This document shows, piece after piece, positions 5,533-11,630 of a stretch of 11,630 bases of DNA. Every line of letters starts with the position of its first letter. The stretch's first letter is position 1. The notes beneath the pieces were generated by a model that made no database searches, was not told the origin of the DNA, and worked only from the letters and a program-made list of their open reading frames with translations. A program made the translations under genes and the position numbers. Where the stretch lies: the NCBI GenBank assembly GCA_022360375.1, contig JAKSCW010000231.1, positions 1-11,630 on the forward strand, in the 5' to 3' direction. The DNA is from Balneolales bacterium. GTDB taxonomy: Bacteria; Bacteroidota; Rhodothermia; Balneolales; Balneolaceae.

Positions 5533-7509
5533 TTAATTTCTGAATTGAGCGCGAATTCCTACGATTAACCGTCGTCCTGGCATAGGGAGTGAAGCCGATT
5601 CAAAGTAGCCTGCCTGGCTGACTCCGTCAAGTAAATTTTCCCATCTGATAAGAATCATCATGCCCCTTAAACGTGCTGAAAGTTCCGCATCAAGCCGAAA
5701 GAATGATGGCACTTCCCATTGCTCGCTGGAAGAAGTTTCCCAGAACTGAAGTTCTGAATTAAAGGCCCTTGTTACGTAAGGTATTGGAGAAAAAACAGTC
5801 TTAACTCCGCCTCGCACGTATGTTGCCCGGTCATATAAATATCCCTGTATAAATACATTATTTCGAATCCATACTTTTGAATCTGGTGTATTTGTTTCTT
5901 CCCCAGGTGTTGAGGTTACAAGAAAGCCGTTTGTAGTCACTGAAGATTCAAACTCGAAGTTACGAACCCGATAGCTGCCAAACAGAGTACCCGCCAGCTC
6001 TGAATAATCACTTCCATTGGTGAATAGACTATCAGAGTTAACAAAAAAGTCATTATTTATTGTCGAGAAACGGGTTGAAGCACCAATGGAAATCCTTCGG
6101 GATACTTCGTTTTCTATTTTTCCATAGAGAATGAACCCTTGCCTGTTCTCCAGATTTTCATTTCCTGTAAACCCGCCAGAGCTCCAGTATAAAGTCTGAA
6201 TTGTTGGCATTTTGCTGTACAATGAGCCCGTCATCGATAGATTGGTTCGGTTGGAAAATCGAAAACCTGAGTACAATGAAAGCTCAAATTCATGATGATC
6301 GGTGGTTCTATATCCGTATCTCCCGGATGCTGATAGTTCAATTTTTTGAGATACATCCAGTTCAAATTCGGGCCTTACCTGAATATCCATCCAGCCTTGC
6401 CTTGAAAAATTTCTTGCTCTTTTTGCATTGTTGTATTCCATATTAGCTGATAGGCGGGCTTTCCAACTATTATTACTGATCTGCCTGAATCCTTCTAAGG
6501 TGTATGAAGATGTTTCCCAGAATAACGTGTCCCTTGAATTAGGGAAATCAAGCTTGCTTAGAGTTTGTTTTACTGCAAGTCCCGCCTGTTCTGGTGCTGT
6601 ACTATCCGCTCTGTGATAAATCCCAACAATTAAGTCTCTTCTTAATGTCTGTGATTGTGCATTAACAACATTCGATTGTGTTGTAAATTCATTAAAATCA
6701 AAAGTCGAAATATCTCCAATGTCATATCCAAAAGGCTCTTCTCTGTTTATTTCATTTCTAAGTATTGTTCCCCGGATTTGTACATCTTCTCTTAGAAAAT
6801 GGTACCCTTTTACAAGAATTTGATTGCCCTGAACATCGTTTTCTACAAAATTTCCACCATCTCTTCGATCCCAGAATGATATCTCCAAATTCGTTCGTTC
6901 TTCAAAGTTCTGAGCAACCATAAACTCAAGGTTCCTGTAATTGTAACTGGCTTCGTCAAAGTTAAGGTGACTAAGAGGTTTAGTCAGGTAATAATCTTTG
7001 AGCTCAATATCCGACTCATAGTTCCCGGCCATTCGCTCAATTACAAGCCCAATCTTGTTGGTTGGAACTAAGTTGAAATTTACCAGTCCCGTGACCGGAT
7101 CTGAGATATCAATTCCGTCTACTCTTATTTCCTGCTCATAAGGTCCATACCCGGAAATTTCAAAAGCATCGATTCTTCCGGTAGTTCCTTGCCTAAATGA
7201 AACGGCGTTGTGCCTGTACGCATAAAAATCGCCCCAATTCGGCCAAATTTCCCACCTTAACAGGCTATCATCTCTTATGGCTTTAAACCCTGTTCCTGCC
7301 TGTGTTTTCCAGGGAGAAATCCTTTCAAATTCTGGCTTGGGAGGTTCCAGGGAATCCGGATCAGAAACCTGCAAAGAATCCGTAATCAAGGTATCAGACA
7401 TATTAATTGATAAAGAATCAATATCTACGCGCGCGCTATCCTGTGCATACACCTTCTCTGTGCAAAGAATGCAAATTATTAAACCAAGAAATAAGAGAGT
7501 TCTACTCAA
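5533..7509 (-). CDS. TonB-dependent-receptor-like outer-membrane beta-barrel protein with short plug domain
   Basis: A 658-aa predicted outer-membrane protein. Residues 1-22 form a signal peptide ending 'VYA', with Gln23 at the mature end. Residues 23-60 are a low-complexity Asp/Ser/Leu-rich linker with repeated 'DSL'. A plug-like segment at about 95-165 contains 'GYGPYEQEIRVDGIDISDP' (119-137). The rest is alternating beta-barrel sequence, with 'RWENLLDG' and 'PMPGRRLIVGIRAQF' near the C-terminus, as in TonB receptors. The N-terminal carboxypeptidase-like domain common in Bacteroidota receptors is absent, no clear TonB box is visible, and the plug looks short. The start is TTG at 7509-7507, overlapping the cinA TGA (TTGA). 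No ATG lies near, because the next Met is residue 37, beyond the signal peptide. The substrate is unknown; a non-transport role linked to FtsX or the envelope is also possible. Confidence 0.82.
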   Translation of the reverse strand: MSRTLLFLGLIICILCTEKVYAQDSARVDIDSLSINMSDTLITDSLQVSDPDSLEPPKPEFERISPWKTQAGTGFKAIRDDSLLRWEIWPNWGDFYAYRHNAVSFRQGTTGRIDAFEISGYGPYEQEIRVDGIDISDPVTGLVNFNLVPTNKIGLVIERMAGNYESDIELKDYYLTKPLSHLNFDEASYNYRNLEFMVAQNFEERTNLEISFWDRRDGGNFVENDVQGNQILVKGYHFLREDVQIRGTILRNEINREEPFGYDIGDISTFDFNEFTTQSNVVNAQSQTLRRDLIVGIYHRADSTAPEQAGLAVKQTLSKLDFPNSRDTLFWETSSYTLEGFRQISNNSWKARLSANMEYNNAKRARNFSRQGWMDIQVRPEFELDVSQKIELSASGRYGYRTTDHHEFELSLYSGFRFSNRTNLSMTGSLYSKMPTIQTLYWSSGGFTGNENLENRQGFILYGKIENEVSRRISIGASTRFSTINNDFFVNSDSLFTNGSDYSELAGTLFGSYRVRNFEFESSVTTNGFLVTSTPGEETNTPDSKVWIRNNVFIQGYLYDRATYVRGGVKTVFSPIPYVTRAFNSELQFWETSSSEQWEVPSFFRLDAELSARLRGMMILIRWENLLDGVSQAGYFESASLPMPGRRLIVGIRAQFRN

Positions 7510-8792
7510 GCGAATTCTTTTTTTAAGCCGTAAGGAAGCTCGTCTATTCCTGAAAGTACTCTGCGAACAATTTCTAATGCGACAATAGTACTTCGTTGTT
7601 TATTGACAAGCCGATCTTTTGTAAACAACGCTTTTACTGCAAAATGTTGTTCGGGGCTAAAATAACCAATCCACACGGTACCTACGGGTTTTTCTTCAGA
7701 TCCCCCACCCGGGCCTGCAACTCCCGTGGTTGAAATACCAATCTCTGTTCCCAGAGCTTTGGCTACTCCATGTGCCATTTGCAGAGCAATTGGTTTGCTC
7801 ACTGCCCCAAATTCATCCAAATCATGCTGTGAAACACCCAGTTCAGCAATCTTTACTTCATTTTCATAAGCAACTATTCCGCCTTGCATATACGAACTAC
7901 TCCCTGGAACATCGGTTATAGTAGAAGCAATTAATCCCCCTGTACAGCTCTCGGCAGTACCAATTCGAAGATCTTTCTCTATCAATAATTTCCCAACCTG
8001 TTCACTTAATGTAGTTTCTTTTTCCTCCGCGTAAATAAAATCACCCGCTCTAAGTTTAATGTGCCTGATCAGGCTTTCGGTATGCTGTATGGCTTCCTCT
8101 TTGGTAGCCCCTTTGCCGGTAATACGCAATGTAACGGAACCAAAAGAAGGCAGATATGCCATAGAGACATGGCTGTTTAAATAAGAGGTAAGGTCACCTA
8201 AAATATAATCACTAAGTGTGCTCTCCCCGATTCCTGCTGTTTTTAAATACTGAGTATGAATGTAGCCAATGGAAGATGATTCCTGGCGAAGCTTTTCTGC
8301 CACTCCCTTTTTCATCAGGTACTTCATCTCGTAAGGAACTCCCGGAAGTACCGCAAGAAAACAATCGTGCTCGTGAAACCACATTCCCGGGGCAGTTCCG
8401 GCTTTATTAAATAGTACTTCACAATTCTCAGGAACCATAGCCTGCCAGGTATTCGATTCGGAAAAAGGAATATTCCGGCTTGCAAACAATTCCTTGATAT
8501 AGTTCAGAACCGCGTCATTTTGGATAAGATTTATCCCGAATAATTCAGCGATTGCAGTTTTGGTGATATCATCATGAGTAGGGCCGAGCCCTCCGGTTGT
8601 AATTACCAGGTCACTTTCTTTCATACTTTCTGAAACCGTAGAAGCAATTAACTCCTGTTCATCAGAAATGGTATGCACGCGAGTGACTTCAATACCCAAA
8701 TCGTTTAAGAATTGCCCCATCCAGGAGGCATTTGTGTTTACAGTATCACCAATAAGTAATTCGTTACCAATAGAAATCAGCTGTGCTTTCAT
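7506..8792 (-). CDS. cinA: CinA: competence/damage-inducible protein with C-terminal NMN amidohydrolase (PncC-like) domain
   Basis: A full-length 428-aa two-domain CinA. The N-terminal MoCF/COG1058 domain (about 1-170) is associated with ADP-ribose pyrophosphatase activity. It shows 'IGNELLIGDTVNTN' at 8-21 and 'TTGGLGPTHDD' at 65-75. A middle linker domain follows. The C-terminal PncC-type domain (about 260-415), which deamidates nicotinamide mononucleotide for NAD salvage, shows 'GTAESCTGG' at 278-286 with the nucleophile candidate Ser282, 'AYENEVK' at 308-314 and 'TTGVAGPGGG' at 355-364. No motif is missing, so both activities are plausible. It is the first gene of a minus-strand run, and its TGA overlaps the TTG start of the receptor-like gene. 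The upstream neighbour pgsA is divergent. Confidence 0.95.
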   Translation of the reverse strand: MKAQLISIGNELLIGDTVNTNASWMGQFLNDLGIEVTRVHTISDEQELIASTVSESMKESDLVITTGGLGPTHDDITKTAIAELFGINLIQNDAVLNYIKELFASRNIPFSESNTWQAMVPENCEVLFNKAGTAPGMWFHEHDCFLAVLPGVPYEMKYLMKKGVAEKLRQESSSIGYIHTQYLKTAGIGESTLSDYILGDLTSYLNSHVSMAYLPSFGSVTLRITGKGATKEEAIQHTESLIRHIKLRAGDFIYAEEKETTLSEQVGKLLIEKDLRIGTAESCTGGLIASTITDVPGSSSYMQGGIVAYENEVKIAELGVSQHDLDEFGAVSKPIALQMAHGVAKALGTEIGISTTGVAGPGGGSEEKPVGTVWIGYFSPEQHFAVKALFTKDRLVNKQRSTIVALEIVRRVLSGIDELPYGLKKEFA

Positions 8793-8900
8793 GGAACAGA
8801 AATTCAGGAATCCCCCATCGAAATGCCAGTTAGAGTACCAATCAAATTGAACATATGAAAAGCTTAACCATCTGGTTGAAAAATATCCCTATCTTTAAGG
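8793..8900. promoter_or_regulatory. Divergent promoter region, cinA operon (-) / pgsA operon (+)
   Basis: This 108-bp gap between divergent start codons must carry or adjoin both promoters. I see no convincing -35/-10 pair. A TAtcTTTa sequence at 8890-8897 resembles a Bacteroidota -7 element, but it lies almost at the pgsA ATG and has no partner at the right distance. A small dyad AACCA-tc-TGGTT lies at 8866-8877. An AAGG directly abuts the pgsA ATG, too close to act as a normal ribosome-binding site. Confidence 0.4.
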
Positions 8901-9488
8901 ATGCATAGAGTTCCAAATATTCTCAGCGGCGCACGACTACTTCTTTCTCCTGTTTTCCTGATCCTCTTCTTCCAAGATGAATTCTTGATGAAAGCCATTG
9001 GACTTGGTGTGTTTATTATTGCTGCAATCACTGATTATTTTGATGGCTATTACGCACGCAAATATAAATTGGAAAGTGATTTTGGTGCATTCCTGGATCC
9101 CCTGGCCGACAAATTCCTCACTTTCAGTGGTTTTGTAGTACTGCCATTTATTGATCCCGGTCAATTCCCGTGGTGGTGCATAATTCTGATCATATTAAGA
9201 GACACAGTTATAACTATACTCCGCGTTTATTTTAAACGTCGACGCATTTCCATGGTTACCCGGTTCACTGCCAAAATCAAAACTACCATTCAAATGATTT
9301 TCCTGTACCTGGGGCTGGCAATTGGGTTATTCCAGGGAACAGGGTTCATTTTTGGTATGTGGGTTGAATGGTTACTGGAAACCAATATCATGCTCATTTT
9401 AATGGTTTTCGTTACCACAGTAACACTGTATTCAGGTATCGAATATTTGTTTGTGAACCGCGCACGGATGAACACTTCTAAAGCATGA
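8901..9488 (+). CDS. pgsA: CDP-diacylglycerol--glycerol-3-phosphate 3-phosphatidyltransferase
   Basis: This inner-membrane enzyme condenses CDP-diacylglycerol with sn-glycerol 3-phosphate to phosphatidylglycerophosphate, the committed step towards phosphatidylglycerol and cardiolipin. It is 195 aa, typical for PgsA. The full CDP-alcohol phosphotransferase signature D-x2-D-G-x2-A-R-x8-G-x3-D-x3-D is present: D45, D48, G49, A52, R53, G62, D66 and D70, all within residues 45-70. Several hydrophobic helices (about 14-24, 31-44, 73-83, 92-108, 130-146, 163-183) fit the six-TM fold. The N-terminus 'RVPNILSGARLLLSP' matches the usual 'LPNxLTxxRxxxxP' opening, which supports this ATG. Specificity for glycerol phosphate rather than another alcohol is inferred from this N-terminus and the pgpA neighbour. 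The stop overlaps pgpA (ATGA). Confidence 0.93.
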   Translation: MHRVPNILSGARLLLSPVFLILFFQDEFLMKAIGLGVFIIAAITDYFDGYYARKYKLESDFGAFLDPLADKFLTFSGFVVLPFIDPGQFPWWCIILIILRDTVITILRVYFKRRRISMVTRFTAKIKTTIQMIFLYLGLAIGLFQGTGFIFGMWVEWLLETNIMLILMVFVTTVTLYSGIEYLFVNRARMNTSKA

Positions 9489-9961
9489 AAGCGTTGAAAT
9501 TATTTATAGGTGCAGGATTTGGTTCCGGATACATTCCCTTTGCTCCCGGAACCGTTGGCAGTTTAGCTGCTATTCCCATCATTTATGCACTTCAACTGTG
9601 GGTTCCACTTTGGGGGGCAGGCATATTGGTAGTTTTAGCCTCCCTTTTAACACTTTGGGTTGCTAAAGAATGCGAAATGGCCTGGGGTGAAGACCCTGGG
9701 AAACTGGTTATGGATGAATTTGCAGGGCAAGGCATCGTATTTGCAGGCTTCACTTTTACAGGATATTTTTTGGATGATTGGATGCTTCTGCTTGCCGGGT
9801 TCCTGCTATTTCGAATCTTCGACATTTGGAAACCCTTAGGAATAGACCGGCTTCAAAAATTGGGGGGTGGAACCGGGATTCTGCTGGATGATTTGCTGGC
9901 TGGTTTTTATGCGTTTCTCTCGCTAAAAACTCTTATTTTGTTGATTCGGAATTTTTTTTAG
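9485..9961 (+). CDS. pgpA: Phosphatidylglycerophosphatase A
   Basis: PgpA removes the phosphate from phosphatidylglycerophosphate, the PgsA product, giving phosphatidylglycerol. It is a small membrane protein of 158 aa, the usual size. Conserved blocks are 'GSGYIPFAPGTVGSLAA' at 13-29, 'DPGKLVMDEFAGQ' at 70-82 with acidic metal-ligand candidates, 'FRIFDIWKPLGIDRLQ' at 109-124 and 'GGTGILLDDLLAGFYA' at 128-143. Hydrophobic helices lie at about 43-60, 83-95, 99-112 and 139-155. The ATG at 9485 lies inside the pgsA stop (ATGA), so two successive enzymes of one pathway are translationally coupled. A 41-bp gap separates it from pyrE. Confidence 0.94.
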   Translation: MKALKLFIGAGFGSGYIPFAPGTVGSLAAIPIIYALQLWVPLWGAGILVVLASLLTLWVAKECEMAWGEDPGKLVMDEFAGQGIVFAGFTFTGYFLDDWMLLLAGFLLFRIFDIWKPLGIDRLQKLGGGTGILLDDLLAGFYAFLSLKTLILLIRNFF

Positions 9962-10002
9962 AGGTTCTGGCCTGATGGAGCCGGAATGAATTAATTACAT
10001 TT

Positions 10003-10647
10003 ATGATAATAAACACCCAATTTGCAAAAGAATTAGCCGCTCATTTATTGGAAATCAATGCGGTTATTCTACGCCCCAATGACCCGTTTACGTGGGCTTC
10101 AGGATGGAATTCCCCCATTTATTGTGACAATAGACTTACACTTCGGCACCCGGAAATTCGATCCAAAATCTATACTGAATTCACCAACATCATCCAATCC
10201 GATTTCCCAAACATCGATGTAATCACGGGAACAGCTACTGCTGGAATCCCACATGCGGCCTGGGTTGCTGATCAACTTGGAAAACCAATGGCTTATGTGA
10301 GGGCTAAACCAAAAAGCTATGGCATGGGAAACCAAATTGAAGGTGGAGTTGCTAAAGAAGAATCTACCGTTGTAATCGAAGATCTTATTTCGACGGGTGG
10401 TTCTGCACTCTCAGTAATTGATGCTCTTCAATTTGTGGGAGCAGAAGTGAGTGCATTGCTTTCCATCTTTACTTATGGCTTTGATGTTGCCTTAAAGAAT
10501 TTTGAAAAAGTGAATGTACCAATCTTCACACTTACCGATTATAGTACGTTGGTAGAAGTTGCTGTAGAAAAAGGATTTGTAACCAGCAAAGACCTTGAAC
10601 ATCTTGAGAGCTGGAGATCAAATCCAGATACATGGCCAAATAATTAA
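10003..10647 (+). CDS. pyrE: Orotate phosphoribosyltransferase
   Basis: PyrE converts orotate and PRPP to orotidine 5'-monophosphate in de novo pyrimidine synthesis, as a cytosolic dimer. It is 214 aa, typical length. The type I PRTase PRPP-binding motif 'TVVIEDLISTGGSAL' is at 122-136. The flexible catalytic loop 'RAKPKSYGMGNQIEG' is at 100-114 with Lys102/Lys104. 'TGTATAGIPHAAWVAD' at 75-90 is the PyrE-type pyrophosphate or ribose loop. 'FTWASGWNSPIYCDNR' at 29-44 matches the orotate-side N-terminal region. The ATG at 10003 is preceded by an A+T-rich leader without a Shine-Dalgarno. It lies 41 bp after pgpA and 16 bp before the chosen miaB start, probably in one transcript. No PyrR-type or other attenuator structure is evident upstream. 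Confidence 0.95.
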   Translation: MIINTQFAKELAAHLLEINAVILRPNDPFTWASGWNSPIYCDNRLTLRHPEIRSKIYTEFTNIIQSDFPNIDVITGTATAGIPHAAWVADQLGKPMAYVRAKPKSYGMGNQIEGGVAKEESTVVIEDLISTGGSALSVIDALQFVGAEVSALLSIFTYGFDVALKNFEKVNVPIFTLTDYSTLVEVAVEKGFVTSKDLEHLESWRSNPDTWPNN

Positions 10648-10663
10648 CCTTTTTTTGACCACC

Positions 10664-11630
10664 TTGAGCACGAAAGCATTTTATATAGAAACTTACGGTT
10701 GCCAGATGAATTTTGCGGATTCGGAAATCGTGAATTCAATTTTGCTGGAAGAAGGTATGACCGCAGCCCATTCAGCTGATGCAGCCGATGTGATACTGGT
10801 TAATACCTGTTCAATCCGTGAGAATGCAGAAACCAAAGTCTGGAATCGCTTAAAAGAATTCCGCCATCTAAAAAAAACCAACCGTGAGTTAACTGTTGGA
10901 GTGCTTGGGTGTATGGCTGAGCGAATAAAGGATCGTATTATAGAAGAAGAGCATTTAGTGGATATTGTAGTAGGTCCGGATGCGTATCGTGATATCCCCC
11001 GGCTTTTGGCAGAAGTGGACGATGGCCGAAAAGCAGTGAATGTGCTTCTTTCACTTGAAGAGACCTACGCCGACATTGCCCCTGTTCGTACTACGGGTAA
11101 TGGGGTTACCTCTTTTGTTTCTATTATGCGCGGTTGCGATAACATGTGCTCTTTCTGCGTGGTCCCGTTTACCAGGGGACGAGAAAGAAGCCGCCCTATG
11201 GAAAGCATTTTAAAAGAAATTCAACAACTTAGTAATGAAGGATATAAAGAAGTAACGCTGCTTGGCCAAAACGTTAATTCTTACCGGGATGGAGAGAATA
11301 CCTTCACCACACTAATGGATGCAGCAAGTTTAATTGATCCGGAAATACGATTCCGTTTTTCTTCCCCGCATCCCAAAGATTTCCCGGATGACTTGCTTCA
11401 TTTAATTGCTGAACGACCCAATCTTTGCAATTATATTCATATTCCGGCACAAGCCGGGAGCAGTTCAATGTTGGAGCGGATGCGACGACCGTACACCCGT
11501 GAGCAATATCTGGAATTAATTGTGAAGATGAGAGAAATCATCCCCGGGCTTACACTCTCAACTGATATTATTGCCGGCTTTTGTGATGAAACTGAAGAAG
11601 AACATCAACAAACGATGAGCCTTATGAAAG
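10664..11630 (+). CDS. miaB: tRNA-2-methylthio-N6-dimethylallyladenosine synthase MiaB, 3'-truncated by window edge
   Basis: This radical-SAM methylthiotransferase converts i6A37 to ms2i6A37 in tRNAs reading UNN codons, using two 4Fe-4S clusters. The frame is open to the window end, giving 322 complete codons of a protein usually about 440-480 aa. The N-terminal UPF0004 domain shows its three cluster ligands: C13 ('TYGCQMN'), C49 ('NTCSIRENA') and C83 ('GCMAER'). The radical-SAM CX3CX2C is C158/C162/C165 ('RGCDNMCSFC'). 'ETYADIAPVR' and 'STDIIAGFCDETEEEH' also fit MiaB rather than MtaB or RimO. The start must be non-ATG: the first in-frame Met lies within the conserved C13-Q-M-N. TTG at 10664 gives the usual short N-terminus; TTG at 10655 is also in frame and adds three residues. 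No stop precedes the frame in the short gap after pyrE. Confidence 0.93.
   Translation, partial: MSTKAFYIETYGCQMNFADSEIVNSILLEEGMTAAHSADAADVILVNTCSIRENAETKVWNRLKEFRHLKKTNRELTVGVLGCMAERIKDRIIEEEHLVDIVVGPDAYRDIPRLLAEVDDGRKAVNVLLSLEETYADIAPVRTTGNGVTSFVSIMRGCDNMCSFCVVPFTRGRERSRPMESILKEIQQLSNEGYKEVTLLGQNVNSYRDGENTFTTLMDAASLIDPEIRFRFSSPHPKDFPDDLLHLIAERPNLCNYIHIPAQAGSSSMLERMRRPYTREQYLELIVKMREIIPGLTLSTDIIAGFCDETEEEHQQTMSLMK

Noticed and set aside
9962..10002. Possible hairpin (GGTTCT / GGAGCC) between pgpA and pyrE
   Set aside because: The stem needs two G-U pairs and no T-run follows, so it is not a credible terminator or attenuator.
9992..10003. TAcaTTTa just before pyrE as a Bacteroidota -7 promoter element
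   Set aside because: It abuts the ATG, leaving almost no leader, and no -33 TTTG lies at the right distance.
10648..10657. Run of seven T's just after pyrE as a terminator
   Set aside because: No GC-rich stem precedes it, and miaB starts immediately downstream on the same strand.

Overview
This window is ordinary chromosomal DNA of moderate G+C content. The genes are tightly packed and carry no mobile-element, phage, CRISPR, rRNA or tRNA signature. Several traits point to the Bacteroidota or a relative such as Balneolota/Rhodothermota. None of the starts has a convincing Shine-Dalgarno sequence at normal spacing. There is an outer-membrane TonB-receptor-like barrel with a 'VYA|QD' signal-peptide end. 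The MiaB sequence has a 'GFC-ET' variant that I recall from that group. The lineage call is an inference from these traits, not a search result.

Layout. (1) Positions 1-2141, plus strand: a four-gene run with a 5'-truncated group I (IscS/NifS-like) cysteine desulfurase, a LOG-family nucleotide phosphoribohydrolase, a DUF1499 envelope protein and a small four-helix membrane protein. These genes overlap by 1-4 bases or lie 7 bases apart. (2) 2138-4021, minus strand: a long-chain acyl-CoA synthetase whose stop codon overlaps that of the small membrane protein inside a 20-bp palindrome. (3) 4022-4137: a divergent promoter region containing an 8-bp inverted repeat, leading to a Fur-family regulator (4138-4638, plus). 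(4) 8792 down to 4647, minus strand: cinA, then a TonB-receptor-like protein that begins with TTG inside the cinA stop, then ftsX one base later. This looks like a translationally coupled operon. (5) 8793-8900: a second divergent promoter region. (6) 8901 to the right edge, plus strand: pgsA and pgpA (overlapping by ATGA), pyrE, and miaB, which begins with TTG and is cut by the window end.

Functionally the window is mostly housekeeping. PgsA and PgpA catalyse consecutive steps of phosphatidylglycerol synthesis. The acyl-CoA synthetase activates fatty acids. FtsX works at the divisome or cell wall. CinA does NMN/pyridine-nucleotide salvage or ADP-ribose pyrophosphate hydrolysis. PyrE makes OMP, and MiaB modifies tRNA using Fe-S clusters whose sulfur is ultimately supplied by a cysteine desulfurase such as the one at the left edge.

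I did not find a convincing undescribed system. The items most worth a second look are the cinA / TonB-receptor-like / ftsX operon without an adjacent ftsE, the palindrome holding two convergent stop codons so that both proteins end in Asp-Ala-Ala, the two TTG starts, and the inverted repeat in the fur/acyl-CoA synthetase divergent region.
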